The notes under the pieces were generated by a model, which made no database searches, was not told the origin of the DNA, and was given only the letters and a program-made list of their open reading frames with translations. Of a stretch of DNA of 20,361 nucleotides, positions 6,662 to 16,184 are shown piece after piece (positions within the stretch are counted from its first letter, which is position 1; the number at the start of each line of letters is the position of its first letter). The translations under genes were made by a program, and so were the position numbers. This stretch comes from Burkholderia gladioli. Lineage in GTDB: Bacteria; Pseudomonadota; Gammaproteobacteria; Burkholderiales; Burkholderiaceae. The stretch lies in NCBI GenBank assembly GCA_009914575.1, contig WNEB01000007.1:1-20361 (forward strand). The letters run 5' to 3'.

Positions 6662-9600
6662 ATGAACGCACCACAAGTTTTCGATCCGCATGGCGCGGCA
6701 GCCGCCGTCGCAGCCGACCTGACGCCGCGCCTGCGCGAAATCCCGTACAACTACACGTCGTTCTCCGACCGCGAGATCGTCATTCGCCTGCTCGGCGAGG
6801 ATGCCTGGTCGGCGCTCGACGACCTGCGCGGCGAGCGCCGCACCGGTCGCTCGGCGCGGATGCTGTACGAAGTGCTCGGCGACATCTGGGTGGTGCGCCG
6901 CAATCCGTACCTGCAGGACGACCTGCTCGACAACCCGAAGCGCCGCCAGATGCTGATCGACGCGCTCGGCCACCGCCTGGCCGAGATCGACAAGCGCCGT
7001 CAGGCCGATCTGTCCGAGCACGGCGACGAAGCGGCCCGAGAACGCGCCTCGCGCGTCGCGATGCTGACGGTCGCCGCGCGCGGCGCGGTCGACTCGTTCG
7101 CGCGCGAATTCGAGCAGATGGCCGACCTGCGCCGCCGCGCCACCAAGGCGCTGGGCCGCTGCACGCAGAAGGACAACATCCGCTTCGACGGCCTCGCACG
7201 CGTCTCGCACGTGACCGACGCCACCGACTGGCGCGTCGAATATCCGTTCGTGATCCTCACGCCCGACACCGAAACCGAGATCGCCGCGCTCGTGAAGGCC
7301 TGCTTCGAACTGGGTCTGACCGTGATCCCGCGCGGGGGCGGCACCGGCTACACGGGCGGTGCCGTGCCGCTCACGCCGTTCTCGGCCGTCATCAACACCG
7401 AAAAGCTCGAACAACTGGGCTCGGTCGAACTGACCGAACTGCCGGGCGTCGCGCACAAGGTGGCGACCATCTTCTCGGGCGCGGGCGTCGTCACGCGCCG
7501 CGTGACCGAGGCGGTCGAAGCGGTCGGCTACGTGTTCGCGGTCGATCCGACCTCGCTCGATGCGTCCTGCGTGGGCGGCAACGTGGCGATGAACGCCGGC
7601 GGCAAGAAGGCCGTGCTGTGGGGCACCGCGCTCGACAACCTGGCCTGGTGGCGGATGGTTGACCCGGACGGCAACTGGCTCGAAGTCACGCGCCACGACC
7701 ACAACCAGGGCAAGATCCACGACATCGCCATGGCCCGCTTCGAACTGAAGTGGTTCGACGGCGCGTACGCACCGGGCGAGAAGCTGCTGCGCAGCGAAAT
7801 GCTCGAAATCGAAGGCAAGCGCTTCCGCAAGGAAGGCCTCGGCAAGGACGTCACCGACAAGTTCCTGGCCGGCCTGCCGGGCGTGCAGAAGGAAGGCTGC
7901 GACGGCCTGATCACGTCCGCGCGCTGGGTGCTGCACAAGATGCCGGCGCATACGCGCACGGTCTGTCTCGAATTCTTCGGCCAGGCGCGCGAAGCGATTC
8001 CGAGCATCGTCGAAATCAAGGATTACCTGTTCGAAACGTCGAAGCAGGGCGGCGCCATTCTGGCCGGCCTCGAGCACCTCGACGAACGCTACCTGCGCGC
8101 GGTTGGCTACGCCACCAAGAGCAAGCGCAACGCGTTCCCGAAGATGGTGCTGATCGGCGACATCGTCGGCGACGACGCCGATGCGCTGGCCGCGGCCACC
8201 TCCGAAGTGATCCGCATGGCCAACGGCAAGAGCGGCGAGGGCTTCGTGGCCGTCAGCGCGGAGGCGCGCAAGCGTTTCTGGCTCGACCGCAGCCGCACGG
8301 TCGCGATCGCGAAGCACACCAATGCGTTCAAGATCAACGAAGACGTGGTGATCCCGCTCAACCGCATGGGCGAGTACACCGACGCGATCGAGCGCATCAA
8401 CATCGAGCTGTCGCTGAAGAACAAGCTGCAGATCCTCGACGCGCTCGAAGCGTTCTTCCGCACCGGCGACCTGCCGCTCGGCAAGAGCGACGACGCGAAC
8501 GAAATCCCGAGCGCCGAACTGCTCGAAGACCGCGTGCAGCAGGCGCTCGATCTGTTCAAGCAGGTGCGCGCGCGCTGGGAATTCCTGCGCGACCGGCTCG
8601 ACATGCCGCTGCGCGAGGCGCAGCACTACCTCGTGCAACTCGGCTACGAGAAGCTGGCCGACACGTTCGCCGCGCGCGCCGACGCGCAGCCCGACGCCAA
8701 CGTGTTCCACATCACGCAGGGCCGCACGGTGCGCGTGTCGTGGAAGCAGGAGCTGCGCGCCGAACTGCGCAACATCTTCAACGGCGGCGCGTTCAAGCCG
8801 ATCCTCGACGAGGCGCAGGCGATCCACAAGCGCGTGCTGCGCGGGCGCGTGTTCGTCGCGCTGCACATGCACGCCGGCGACGGCAACGTGCACACCAACC
8901 TGCCGGTCAACTCGGACAACTACGAGATGCTGCAGGATGCTCACGCGGCGGTCGCGCGCATCATGCAGATCGCGCGCTCGCTCGACGGCGTGATTTCCGG
9001 CGAGCACGGCATCGGCATCACCAAGCTCGAGTTCCTGGCCGAAGAGGAAATGAAGGATTTCCGCGCCTACAAGCAGCGTGTCGATCCGCACAACCGCTTC
9101 AACAAGGGCAAGCTGATGCAGGGCGCGGATCTGCGCAACGCGTACACGCCGAGCTTCGGCTTGATGGGTTACGAATCGCTGATCATGAAGCAGTCCGACA
9201 TCGGCGCGATCGCCGAATCGGTCAAGGATTGCCTGCGCTGCGGCAAGTGCAAGCCCGTGTGCGCGACCCACGTGCCGCGCGCCAACCTGCTCTACAGCCC
9301 GCGCAACAAGATCCTCGCCACCTCGCTGCTGGTCGAGGCGTTCCTGTACGAGGAGCAGACGCGCCGCGGCGTGTCGATCAAGCACTGGGACGAGTTCAAC
9401 GACGTGGCCGATCACTGCACGGTCTGCCACAAGTGCGTCACGCCGTGCCCGGTCAAGATCGACTTCGGCGACGTGACGATGAACATGCGCAACCTGCTGC
9501 GCAAGATGGGCAAGAAGAAGTTCAATCCGGGCCAGGCGGCCGGCATGTTCTTCCTGAACGCCACCAATCCGCAAACCATCAACGCCGCGCGCGGCGTGAT

Positions 9601-10690
9601 GATGGGCGTCGGCTACAAGGCGCAGCGCTTCGCCAACGACGTGCTCAAGAAGGTCACGAAGAAGCAGACGGCGCGCCCGCCCGCCACCACGGGCAAGCCG
9701 CCGGTGGTGGAGCAGGTGATCCACTTCGTGAACAAGAAGATGCCGGGCAACCTGCCGAAGAAGACGGCGCGCGCGCTGCTCGACATCGAGGACAACAAGG
9801 TCGTGCCGATCATCCGCAACCCGAAGACCACGACGGTCGATTCGGAAGCGGTGTTCTACTTCCCGGGCTGCGGCTCCGAGCGGCTGTTCTCGCAGGTCGG
9901 CCTGGCTACCCAGGCGATGCTCTGGGAGACGGGCGTGCAGACCGTGTTGCCGCCGGGTTATCTGTGCTGCGGCTATCCGCAGCGCGGCTCGGGTCAGAAC
10001 GACAAGGCCGAGCAGATCGTCACCGACAACCGCGTGCTGTTCCACCGCATGGCCAACACGCTGAACTACCTCGACATCAAGACGGTGGTGGTGTCGTGCG
10101 GCACCTGCTACGACCAGCTCGCCGGCTACGAATTCGAGAAGATCTTCCCGGGCTGCCGGATCATCGACATCCACGAATTCCTGCTCGAAAAGGGCATGAA
10201 GCTCGATGGCGTGGCCGGCACGCGCTACATGTATCACGACCCGTGCCACACGCCGATCAAGACGATGGATCCGGTCAAGCTCGTCAACGAGTTGATGGGT
10301 GCCGAGAACGACGGCTACAAGATCGCCAAGAACGACCGCTGCTGCGGCGAATCGGGCACGCTGGCCGTGACGCGTCCGGACATCTCGACGCAGATCCGCT
10401 TCCGCAAGGAAGAGGAGATCCGCAAGGGTGCGGCGCGCCTGCGCAACATTCCGGTGGTGTCGGGCGACGGCGCGAGCGCCCCCCCCCCCGCGCCGGCCGG
10501 CGAGACGCAGGTCAAGATACTGACCAGCTGCCCGTCGTGCCTGCAGGGCCTGTCGCGCTACAACGAGGACGCCAACATCGACGCCGATTACATCGTCGTC
10601 GAAATCGCCCGCAACGTGCTCGGCGAGAACTGGATGGCCGACTACGTGAGCCACGCGAACAACGGCGGCATCGAGCGGGTCCTGGTGTAA
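6662..10690 (+). CDS. FAD-linked oxidase fused to Fe-S/CCG-domain subunit (DUF3683, D-lactate/glycolate dehydrogenase-like)
   Basis: This 1342-residue protein combines what are often separate subunits. About residues 1-190 form an N-terminal DUF3683-type region. The FAD_binding_4 domain (PCMH fold) follows, with [14 protein letters not shown] near 221-235. The FAD-oxidase C-terminal domain has [12 protein letters not shown] near 735-747 and GEHGIGITK near 780. Two 4Fe-4S motifs, [11 protein letters not shown] near 857 and [18 protein letters not shown] near 919, lead into two CCG domains (PGCGSE...CCGYP near 1070-1110; HDPCH...RCCGESG near 1193-1230). By family it oxidises a 2-hydroxy acid such as D-lactate and passes electrons to the quinone pool; the substrate is not fixed. 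Met at 6662 is preferred to the in-frame Met at 6611, whose extra residues look noncoding; neither has a strong ribosome site. Eleven C at 10479-10489 encode a Pro linker. Confidence 0.92.
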   Translation: MNAPQVFDPHGAAAAVAADLTPRLREIPYNYTSFSDREIVIRLLGEDAWSALDDLRGERRTGRSARMLYEVLGDIWVVRRNPYLQDDLLDNPKRRQMLIDALGHRLAEIDKRRQADLSEHGDEAARERASRVAMLTVAARGAVDSFAREFEQMADLRRRATKALGRCTQKDNIRFDGLARVSHVTDATDWRVEYPFVILTPDTETEIAALVKACFELGLTVIPRGGGTGYTGGAVPLTPFSAVINTEKLEQLGSVELTELPGVAHKVATIFSGAGVVTRRVTEAVEAVGYVFAVDPTSLDASCVGGNVAMNAGGKKAVLWGTALDNLAWWRMVDPDGNWLEVTRHDHNQGKIHDIAMARFELKWFDGAYAPGEKLLRSEMLEIEGKRFRKEGLGKDVTDKFLAGLPGVQKEGCDGLITSARWVLHKMPAHTRTVCLEFFGQAREAIPSIVEIKDYLFETSKQGGAILAGLEHLDERYLRAVGYATKSKRNAFPKMVLIGDIVGDDADALAAATSEVIRMANGKSGEGFVAVSAEARKRFWLDRSRTVAIAKHTNAFKINEDVVIPLNRMGEYTDAIERINIELSLKNKLQILDALEAFFRTGDLPLGKSDDANEIPSAELLEDRVQQALDLFKQVRARWEFLRDRLDMPLREAQHYLVQLGYEKLADTFAARADAQPDANVFHITQGRTVRVSWKQELRAELRNIFNGGAFKPILDEAQAIHKRVLRGRVFVALHMHAGDGNVHTNLPVNSDNYEMLQDAHAAVARIMQIARSLDGVISGEHGIGITKLEFLAEEEMKDFRAYKQRVDPHNRFNKGKLMQGADLRNAYTPSFGLMGYESLIMKQSDIGAIAESVKDCLRCGKCKPVCATHVPRANLLYSPRNKILATSLLVEAFLYEEQTRRGVSIKHWDEFNDVADHCTVCHKCVTPCPVKIDFGDVTMNMRNLLRKMGKKKFNPGQAAGMFFLNATNPQTINAARGVMMGVGYKAQRFANDVLKKVTKKQTARPPATTGKPPVVEQVIHFVNKKMPGNLPKKTARALLDIEDNKVVPIIRNPKTTTVDSEAVFYFPGCGSERLFSQVGLATQAMLWETGVQTVLPPGYLCCGYPQRGSGQNDKAEQIVTDNRVLFHRMANTLNYLDIKTVVVSCGTCYDQLAGYEFEKIFPGCRIIDIHEFLLEKGMKLDGVAGTRYMYHDPCHTPIKTMDPVKLVNELMGAENDGYKIAKNDRCCGESGTLAVTRPDISTQIRFRKEEEIRKGAARLRNIPVVSGDGASAPPPAPAGETQVKILTSCPSCLQGLSRYNEDANIDADYIVVEIARNVLGENWMADYVSHANNGGIERVLV
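10479..10489 (+). repeat. Eleven-base poly-C tract inside the FAD/Fe-S oxidase
   Basis: Eleven consecutive C encode the Pro run of a [12 protein letters not shown] linker between the second CCG motif and the C-terminal SCPSCLQG segment. It is in frame as read here. A one-base slip would remove the last 65 or so residues. Confidence 0.8.
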
Positions 10691-10722
10691 AGTCGGGGCG
10701 TCCGATCAGCAAGGAACTGACG

Positions 10723-11160
10723 ATGGATTGCGTATTCTGCCGGGAAGACGGCGGCGAGCTGTTATGGAAGGACGATGCGCTGCGCGTCGTGCTGGCGACG
10801 GGCGAAACCGATTACCCCGGGTTCTGCCGCGTGATTTGGCACGCGCACGTCGCCGAGTTCTCCGATCTGACCGCGGTCGAGCGCGCACACCTGATGCAGG
10901 TGGTCGCGGCGGTCGAGCGCGCCGTGCGGCGCGTTATGCAGCCCGCCAAGGTCAATCTGGCGAGCCTCGGCAACCAGGTGGTGCCGCACCTGCACTGGCA
11001 CGTGATTCCGCGCTTCTCGAACGACGCGCACTTCCCGCAGCCGGTGTGGGCGCCGCGCCAGCGCTCGGTGTCGGACGCGCTGCTGCGCTTGCGCACGGCG
11101 CAGGCGACGCTGCTGCACAATGCGGTGCACGAGGAAATCGAAGGCTCTCTTGAAATTTGA
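10723..11160 (+). CDS. HIT-family nucleotide-binding protein
   Basis: The protein has 145 residues with the histidine-triad motif HLHWHVIP at 89-96 (His89, His91, His93), the catalytic signature of the HIT hydrolase/transferase superfamily, plus NLASLGN upstream of it. A CVFC pair at the N-terminus (Cys3, Cys6) is common in bacterial HIT proteins. Members hydrolyse nucleoside phosphoramidates or dinucleoside polyphosphates; the substrate here is unknown. The start at 10723 has AAGGA seven bases upstream, and the gene follows the oxidase stop after 32 bases, so the two are probably co-transcribed. The last five codons (SLEI and stop) lie inside the left inverted repeat of the 11146-11403 segment, so the native C-terminus may have been replaced. 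Confidence 0.92.
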   Translation: MDCVFCREDGGELLWKDDALRVVLATGETDYPGFCRVIWHAHVAEFSDLTAVERAHLMQVVAAVERAVRRVMQPAKVNLASLGNQVVPHLHWHVIPRFSNDAHFPQPVWAPRQRSVSDALLRLRTAQATLLHNAVHEEIEGSLEI

Positions 11161-11403
11161 GTGGGTGAAAAGGGCCGCCGGGGTACGAAAACCTACGTCG
11201 TAAAACGGTATCTTCCCACCCTTAGCCCCGCCCCAAGGCGGGGAAGTCCTCGCCGCCGGACGGGCTCGGGGGCCAGGCGGCGCAAGGCTTTGCCTGGCCC
11301 GAGCCCTCAAGCGAGCTCGTAGATTTCTCCGCATCAAGGGTTCGCTGCGCCGGGCTTCGCCCGCCCTTGACGCGGAAAATCCACCCACTCGAAATTCAAG
11401 AGA
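11146..11403. repeat. MITE-like, hairpin-rich segment bounded by 22-bp inverted repeats
   Basis: The left end (11146-11167) and the right end (11382-11403) are inverted repeats of the form TCTCTTGAAnTTnGAGTGGG plus TG, identical at 20 of 22 positions. Between them no protein is evident, but several hairpins are. These are TACGA/TCGTA at 11184-11202, CCCCGCC-CCAA-GGCGGGG near 11226-11243, and a long arm GGGCTCGGG...CCAGGC with GCCTGG...CCCGAGCCC at 11262-11305. A further arm, CGCATCAAGGG with CCCTTGACGCG (11330-11373), encloses CGGGC-TTCG-CCCG. The left repeat overlaps the stop of the HIT gene. Terminal inverted repeats around a noncoding, strongly folded core of about 260 bases suggest a nonautonomous element. 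A structured RNA closed by a long stem is the alternative. Confidence 0.6.
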
Positions 11404-11437
11404 GGCAAATCGAACAGGTTTTGAACGCGAGGGATTC

Positions 11438-11851
11438 ATGAGCGGCTTGACCCCGACGACGCCGGTGCCGTCCGGCGTCGTCGTGCACGCGGTATCGCGC
11501 GTGCTCGAATTGCAGTACCCGAATGGCGACAGCTACCGGATTCCATTCGAACTGATGCGCGTGTTCTCGCCGTCGGCGGAAGTGCGCGGGCACGGCCCCG
11601 GGCAGGAAACGCTGCAGACCGGCAAGCGCACCGTGACGATCACGGCGCTCGAAGGCGTCGGCAACTACGCGTTGCAGCCGACTTTCTCGGACGGCCATTC
11701 CACCGGCATCTACTCGTGGGATCTGCTGTACGAGCTGGCGACGCGCCAGGACGCGCTCTGGCGCGAGTATTTCGACAAACTGCAGGCGGCGGGCGTCGAG
11801 CGCGATGCGCCGATGCCCCAGGCAGGCGCCTCGCGCGGCCACTGCCACTGA
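11438..11851 (+). CDS. DUF971 domain protein (gamma-butyrobetaine hydroxylase-like N-terminal domain)
   Basis: The protein has 137 residues. The DUF971 fold spans about 15-105, with LELQYPNGDSYRIPFELMRVFSPSAEV, split here by family landmarks, GHGP and the end motif GIYSWDLLYELA. The domain also occurs at the N-terminus of gamma-butyrobetaine hydroxylases and in small stand-alone bacterial proteins, some of them linked to iron-sulphur biology; its role here is unknown. The C-terminal 30 residues are variable and end in HCH. The start at 11438 follows GAGGG with five to six bases of spacing. It lies 66 bases before ubiE, as in related Burkholderia chromosomes, and a 9-bp GC hairpin (11870-11891) sits in the gap. 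Confidence 0.88.
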   Translation: MSGLTPTTPVPSGVVVHAVSRVLELQYPNGDSYRIPFELMRVFSPSAEVRGHGPGQETLQTGKRTVTITALEGVGNYALQPTFSDGHSTGIYSWDLLYELATRQDALWREYFDKLQAAGVERDAPMPQAGASRGHCH

Positions 11852-11869
11852 CCATCACCGACTGAACCG

Positions 11870-11891
11870 ACGGCGCCGCATCCGGCGCCGT
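11870..11891 (+). other. GC hairpin between the DUF971 gene and ubiE
   Basis: ACGGCGCCG and CGGCGCCGT form a perfect 9-bp stem with a CATC loop. Only CTTGCC follows, so it lacks the T tract of an intrinsic terminator. It may modulate read-through into ubiE or stabilise the upstream message. Confidence 0.4.
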
Positions 11892-11917
11892 CTTGCCATT
11901 TCCAGAGGATTCACGCG

Positions 11918-12649
11918 ATGAGCAAAACCCATTTCGGCTTCGAAACCGTCGACGAGGGCGACAAGGCGAAAAAGGTGGCGGGGGTGTTCCACTCGGTCGC
12001 GAGCAACTACGACCTGATGAACGACCTGATGTCGGTAGGCATGCACCGCGCCTGGAAGGCGTTCACGATCGCGCAGGCGAACGTGCGTCCCGGCCACAAG
12101 GTGCTCGACATCGCCGCCGGCACGGGCGACCTGACCAAGGCGTTCGCGAAGGCAGCCGGCCCGACGGGCGAGGTCTGGCATACGGACATCAACGAATCGA
12201 TGCTGCGCGTCGGCCGGGATCGCCTGCTCGACAAGGGCGTCGTGACGCCGTCGCTGCTGTGCGACGCCGAGAAAATCCCGTTTCCGGACAACCACTTCGA
12301 TCTCGTGACGGTGGCGTTCGGGCTGCGCAACATGACGCACAAGGATGCCGCGCTGGCCGAGATGCGCCGCGTGACGAAGCCGGGCGGCCGCGTAATGGTG
12401 CTGGAATTCTCGAAAGTGTGGGAGCCGCTGAAAAAAGCCTACGACGCGTATTCTTTCAAAGTATTACCGTGGCTTGGCGACAAATTCGCGAAAGATGCCG
12501 ACAGTTATCGGTATCTTGCTGAATCTATCCGGATGCACCCGGATCAGGACCCCCTGAAGACGATGATGGAACAGGCGGGCCTCGACGCTGTCAAATATTA
12601 CAATTTGTCAGGTGGCGTGGTAGCGTTACACCTCGGAACCAAGTATTAA
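11918..12649 (+). CDS. ubiE: Ubiquinone/menaquinone C-methyltransferase UbiE
   Basis: The gene is complete at 243 residues. UbiE is a SAM-dependent C-methyltransferase that methylates the demethoxylated benzoquinol ring in ubiquinone synthesis (and demethylmenaquinone where present). SAM motif I is [11 protein letters not shown] at 62-72. The family signatures [17 protein letters not shown] (about 31-47), [17 protein letters not shown] (about 127-143) and the C-terminal [14 protein letters not shown] are all present. The start at 11918 has AGAGGA eight to nine bases upstream. It is followed by the Tim44-like gene, and ubiJ and ubiB lie just beyond, giving a ubiquinone cluster. The frame is intact and no residue looks unusual. 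Confidence 0.97.
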   Translation: MSKTHFGFETVDEGDKAKKVAGVFHSVASNYDLMNDLMSVGMHRAWKAFTIAQANVRPGHKVLDIAAGTGDLTKAFAKAAGPTGEVWHTDINESMLRVGRDRLLDKGVVTPSLLCDAEKIPFPDNHFDLVTVAFGLRNMTHKDAALAEMRRVTKPGGRVMVLEFSKVWEPLKKAYDAYSFKVLPWLGDKFAKDADSYRYLAESIRMHPDQDPLKTMMEQAGLDAVKYYNLSGGVVALHLGTKY

Positions 12650-12691
12650 GGGGTTCCATCCATACAATTGTCTTTCAATCTGGAGATGGTG

Positions 12692-13726
12692 ATGTCTGAT
12701 TCCCGTTCGTTCAACAACCGCAGCAAGCAGCCGGGGCCGTGGGCACGACGGATCGGCACGCTGTTCATGGTCGGCCTGCTGACGACCGGCACATTTGCGT
12801 CGCTCGATGCCGAAGCCAGGCGGATGGGTGGCGGGCGCAGCATCGGCCGCCAATCCCAGATGGTCCAGCAACGTCAGGCCACGCCGCCGGCACAGCAGCC
12901 GATGCAGCAAGCCGCGCCGTCGCCGGCTCAGCGCGGCGCGCAGCCGGCTCCGGTCGCACAGCCGAACCGCTCGCGCTGGCTCGGGCCGATCGCCGGCCTC
13001 GCAGCCGGCCTCGCAGCCGGCCTCGGCATCGCGGCGCTCGGCCTCGGCGGCGCGTTCGCCAGCATGATGGCGAACGTGATCATCATCGCGCTGCTCGCCT
13101 TCATCGGCATCTGGATCGTGCGCAAGATCATGAATCGCAACCGCAAGCCGGAACCGGCCTACGCGGGCGCGGGTTCGTCGATGAACCGCGGCGGCTACGA
13201 CACCGGCTCGAACGCGAACGGCGGTTATGCCAGCCCGAGCTATTCGGCGCAGCCGCAACCGGCTTCGTCGAGCAGCTACGCGAACGAAGCCGCCGGCGTG
13301 TTCGGCGGTGCGTCGGCAGGCGCGGCAGCGGGTGCGATGGTGGCGCCGTCGGTGCCGGCCGGTTTCGATACCGAAGCGTTCGTGCGCAATGCCAAGGTGT
13401 ACTTCATCCGCCTGCAGGCGGCCTGGGACGAAGGCAACATGGCCGACATCCGCGAATTCACCACGCCGGAAATGTTCGCCGAGGTGAAGGTCGATCTGGC
13501 CTCGCGCGGCGCGGGCAAGAACCAGACGGACGTGGTGCAGCTCGATGCCGAACTGCTCAGCGCCGAGCAGAACGGCAGCCAGTCCGAAGCCAGCCTGCGT
13601 TTCCACGGCCTGATCCGCGAATCGGCCAACGCCGGTCCGGAACCGTTCGAGGAAGTGTGGAACCTGACGAAGTCGGGCAACGAAGGCTGGCTGCTGGCGG
13701 GTATCCAGCAGATCAACCTGCACTGA
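12692..13726 (+). CDS. Tim44-like domain membrane protein
   Basis: The protein has 344 residues from Met 12692, chosen because GGAG sits six bases upstream; the frame is also open back to a TTG at 12668. It has an N-terminal hydrophobic segment (about 21-40, signal-anchor or signal peptide), a Gln/Pro/Ala-rich linker, and a long glycine/alanine-rich hydrophobic region (about 96-145) ending in IIIALLAFIGIWIVRKI, probably one or two membrane passes. After a low-complexity Ser/Tyr/Gly stretch, the C-terminal Tim44-like domain (about 225-342) holds AWDEGNMADIREFTTPEMF. Such Tim44 domains resemble the membrane-binding part of mitochondrial Tim44. The bacterial role is not established; I infer an inner-membrane scaffold. 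A 12-base repeat near 13001-13025 encodes GLAAGLAAGLG. Confidence 0.88.
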   Translation: MSDSRSFNNRSKQPGPWARRIGTLFMVGLLTTGTFASLDAEARRMGGGRSIGRQSQMVQQRQATPPAQQPMQQAAPSPAQRGAQPAPVAQPNRSRWLGPIAGLAAGLAAGLGIAALGLGGAFASMMANVIIIALLAFIGIWIVRKIMNRNRKPEPAYAGAGSSMNRGGYDTGSNANGGYASPSYSAQPQPASSSSYANEAAGVFGGASAGAAAGAMVAPSVPAGFDTEAFVRNAKVYFIRLQAAWDEGNMADIREFTTPEMFAEVKVDLASRGAGKNQTDVVQLDAELLSAEQNGSQSEASLRFHGLIRESANAGPEPFEEVWNLTKSGNEGWLLAGIQQINLH

Positions 13727-13795
13727 GCGTCGCGGATTTCCGGCTCCGCGCGCGATCCGGCCCGAAGCTGGAACAGGGCGGAGCCGATCCGACGT

Positions 13796-13801
13796 TACAA
13801 T
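13796..13801 (+). promoter_or_regulatory. Candidate -10 box upstream of ubiJ
   Basis: TACAAT, one mismatch from the consensus, lies just before the terminator hairpin and 50 bases before ubiJ. A start seven bases downstream would place the hairpin at the very 5' end of the ubiJ-ubiB message. No good -35 is visible. Confidence 0.3.
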
Positions 13802-13806
13802 AGAAC

Positions 13807-13840
13807 CCCGCGCGGGCACCCTGCCTGCGCGGGTTTTTTT
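13807..13840 (+). terminator. Rho-independent terminator after the Tim44-like gene
   Basis: CCCGCGC (13807-13813) pairs with GCGCGGG (13827-13833). A G-T pair and GGC/GCC extend the stem around an ACCCT loop. Seven T follow at once. It closes the ubiE side transcript ten bases before ubiJ starts. Confidence 0.9.
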
Positions 13841-13850
13841 ACTCAGTCCG

Positions 13851-14495
13851 ATGACCTTTGCCGCCAAGTCTGTCGCCGCTGCCGTCAACCATCTGCTCGC
13901 CCGCGAATCCTGGGCGCGCGATCGCCTGATTCCCTACGCGGGAAAAACCGCCAGACTCGAATTCTCTCCCGTCACGCTCGTGCTGCTGGTGCAGCCCGAC
14001 GGGTATTTCGCGGCCGTCGAGGCGCATGAGGCGCCGCAGGTCGATGTCTCGATTGCGCTCGGCGGCGCGCAGCGCTCGCCGTTCGACGCCGTCACGGCCT
14101 TCGTGCAGGGCGGCCAGGCCGCCGTCATGAAGCACGTCAAGCTCGAGGGCGACGCCGAATTCGCTACCCAGCTAGCCAAACTGGCCGAACATCTGCGCTG
14201 GGAGCCCGAAGAGGATCTCTCGCGCGTGGTGGGCGATGCGGCGGCTTACCGGATCGCCACGCTGGTGCGTTCGGTGGGCGATCAGGCGCGCCGCCCCGAC
14301 CGCAATCTGCTCGATTCATTGACCGAATATTTCCTCGATGAGGATCCCCAGGTCGTGCGGCGCGCCGCGCTGGCCGATTTCGACGCCGAACTGGCGCGCG
14401 CCCGCGATGCGCTGGCCCGCGTCGAGAAGCGGGTCGAACGACTCGAACAAGGATTGGGCGCACGGGCGGGCAGCAGCTCGCGCGGCGCGCACTGA
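13851..14495 (+). CDS. ubiJ: Ubiquinone biosynthesis accessory factor UbiJ (SCP2 domain)
   Basis: The protein has 214 residues: an SCP2-type lipid-binding domain (about 15-110), a helical middle with [18 protein letters not shown], and a C-terminal coiled coil rich in Arg/Glu/Ala (about 175-205) followed by a short tail. UbiJ binds ubiquinone intermediates in the soluble Ubi complex of proteobacteria and helps the aerobic hydroxylases. Identity rests on the SCP2 pattern and on its position directly before ubiB. The ubiB start is 13 bases after its stop, indicating co-transcription. The start at 13851 is the first Met after the terminator; no strong ribosome site precedes it, and the leader is only ten bases beyond the T run. 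Confidence 0.88.
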   Translation: MTFAAKSVAAAVNHLLARESWARDRLIPYAGKTARLEFSPVTLVLLVQPDGYFAAVEAHEAPQVDVSIALGGAQRSPFDAVTAFVQGGQAAVMKHVKLEGDAEFATQLAKLAEHLRWEPEEDLSRVVGDAAAYRIATLVRSVGDQARRPDRNLLDSLTEYFLDEDPQVVRRAALADFDAELARARDALARVEKRVERLEQGLGARAGSSSRGAH

Positions 14496-14508
14496 AGGAC
14501 CGTCACGC

Positions 14509-16086
14509 ATGCGCATTTTCCGTTTCATCAAAATCGTCTACACGCTGATCCGTTTCGGTCTCGACGAGGTCATGCTGTCGCGCATCGACGATCGCCGCAT
14601 CAAGCTGCTGTTGCGCATCACCACGATCGACCGCAAGTTCTCCGATCCGCCCGCGGTGCGCCTGCGTCATGCGCTCGAAAGCCTCGGGCCGATCTTCGTC
14701 AAGTTCGGGCAGGTGCTGTCCACGCGGCGCGATCTGCTGCCGCCCGATTTCGCGATCGAGCTGGCGCGGCTCCAGGATCAGGTGCCGCCGTTCGATTCGG
14801 CCCTGGCCATGTCGCTGGTCGAGAAGTCGCTCGGCACGCCAATCAGCTCGGTGTTCGACGAGTTCGATCCGGTGCCGGTCGCGAGCGCGTCGATCGCCCA
14901 GGTCCATTTCGCCCGGCTCAAGGAAGGCGCGCATGCCGGCAAGGAAGTGGCCGTCAAGGTGCTGCGGCCGAACATGCTGCCGGTGATCGATTCCGACATG
15001 GCGCTGCTGCGCGACATCGCGATCTGGGCCGAACGGCTCTGGCCCGATGGCCGGCGTCTGAAGCCGCGCGAGGTGGTGGCCGAGTTCGACAAGTACCTGC
15101 ACGACGAACTCGACCTGATGCGCGAGGCCGCGAACGGCAGCCAGCTGCGCCGCAACTTCGCGGGGCTCGACCTGCTGCTGGTGCCCGAGATGTTCTGGGA
15201 TTACAGCTCGCAATCGGTGCTCGTGATGGAGCGCATGAACGGCGTGCCGATCAGCCAGGTCGAGGTGCTGCGCGCGGCCGGCGTCGACATCCCGAAGCTG
15301 GCGCGCGAAGGCGTGGAGATCTTCTTCACGCAGGTGTTCCGCGACGGCTTCTTTCACGCCGACATGCACCCGGGCAACATCTTCGTGAGTCTCGATCCGA
15401 AACAGCTGGGGCGCTATATCGCACTCGATTTCGGGATCGTCGGCGCGCTGTCCGATTTCGACAAGAACTACCTCGCGCAGAATTTCCTCGCGTTCTTCAA
15501 GCGCGACTATCACCGCGTCGCGACGCTGCATCTCGAATCGGGCTGGGTGCCGCCCAACACGCGCGTCGAGGAGTTGGAGAGCGCGATTCGCGCTGTCTGC
15601 GAGCCGTATTTCGATCGTGCGCTGAAGGATATTTCGCTCGGCCAGGTGTTGATGCGGCTGTTCTCCACCTCGCGCCGCTTCAACGTCGAAATCCAGCCGC
15701 AACTGGTGCTGCTGCAGAAAACCATGCTCAACGTCGAGGGCCTGGGCCGCTCGCTGGACCCGGAACTCGATCTCTGGAAGACTGCGAAGCCGTATCTGGA
15801 GCGCTGGATGACCGAGCAGATCGGCCTGCGCGGCTGGTACGAGCGGTTCAAGGTCGAGGCGCCGCAATGGAGCAAGACGCTGCCGCAATTGCCGCGCCTG
15901 ATCCATCATGTCCTGTCCGAAAAGCACGATTCGCCGCGCGGCGCCAACGACGAACTGATGCAGCAGATCCTGCTCGAACAGAAGCGCACCAATCGGCTGC
16001 TGCAGGCGCTGCTCGTGTTCGGCATCGCGGTGGGCGTCGGTGCGATCGTCGCGCGCGTGCTGATCCTGTTGGCGGCCGGCGCCTGA
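14509..16086 (+). CDS. ubiB: UbiB protein-kinase-like ATPase for ubiquinone biosynthesis
   Basis: The gene is complete at 525 residues. UbiB (ABC1/ADCK family, atypical kinase fold) acts as an ATPase needed for coenzyme Q assembly at the inner membrane. Hallmarks are KFGQ at 65-68 (the family's KxGQ), the alanine-rich nucleotide loop ASASIAQVH at 125-133, VKVLRP near 149, [11 protein letters not shown] near 283-293 and the metal-binding DFG near 307. Two hydrophobic C-terminal helices (about 489-522, [18 protein letters not shown] and VLILLAAG) anchor it to the membrane. The start at 14509 has GAAGGA about ten bases upstream, overlapping the ubiJ stop region. The frame upstream is open, but the family N-terminus ([20 protein letters not shown]) fits this Met. 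No unusual residues are seen. Confidence 0.97.
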   Translation: MRIFRFIKIVYTLIRFGLDEVMLSRIDDRRIKLLLRITTIDRKFSDPPAVRLRHALESLGPIFVKFGQVLSTRRDLLPPDFAIELARLQDQVPPFDSALAMSLVEKSLGTPISSVFDEFDPVPVASASIAQVHFARLKEGAHAGKEVAVKVLRPNMLPVIDSDMALLRDIAIWAERLWPDGRRLKPREVVAEFDKYLHDELDLMREAANGSQLRRNFAGLDLLLVPEMFWDYSSQSVLVMERMNGVPISQVEVLRAAGVDIPKLAREGVEIFFTQVFRDGFFHADMHPGNIFVSLDPKQLGRYIALDFGIVGALSDFDKNYLAQNFLAFFKRDYHRVATLHLESGWVPPNTRVEELESAIRAVCEPYFDRALKDISLGQVLMRLFSTSRRFNVEIQPQLVLLQKTMLNVEGLGRSLDPELDLWKTAKPYLERWMTEQIGLRGWYERFKVEAPQWSKTLPQLPRLIHHVLSEKHDSPRGANDELMQQILLEQKRTNRLLQALLVFGIAVGVGAIVARVLILLAAGA

Positions 16087-16135
16087 CGCGCGACGGCGCG
16101 GCGTCCGCTGCCGCGGAGCGGTCCGGGCTTTCGGA

Positions 16136-16141
16136 TATAAT
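16136..16141 (+). promoter_or_regulatory. Candidate -10 box upstream of the FmdB-family gene
   Basis: A perfect TATAAT lies 44 bases before the start of the zinc-ribbon gene, in the gap after ubiB. The surroundings are GC-rich and no -35 matches at 16-18 bases, so strength is uncertain. It suggests that the fmdB-DUF502-aspS group can be transcribed separately from ubiB. Confidence 0.45.
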
Positions 16142-16184
16142 TCAAGGTTTTGCAAGACGTTTCTAGTTTCCGCGGGAAAAGATC

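Noticed and set aside
6350..10654. A 1434-codon open frame on the minus strand, opposite the FAD/Fe-S oxidase
   Set aside because: Stop codons are rare in the antisense frame of very GC-rich genes. The translation is Arg/His/Val/Ala-rich with no domains, while the plus strand carries a full set of FAD and Fe-S motifs.
11146..11403. Retron or CRISPR-like element in the hairpin array
   Set aside because: There is no reverse transcriptase nearby, no regular direct repeats and no cas genes. The inverted ends fit a small mobile element better.
13001..13025. Tandem repeat in the Tim44-like gene as a variable locus
   Set aside because: Only about two 12-base units, encoding a normal glycine/alanine membrane segment in frame.
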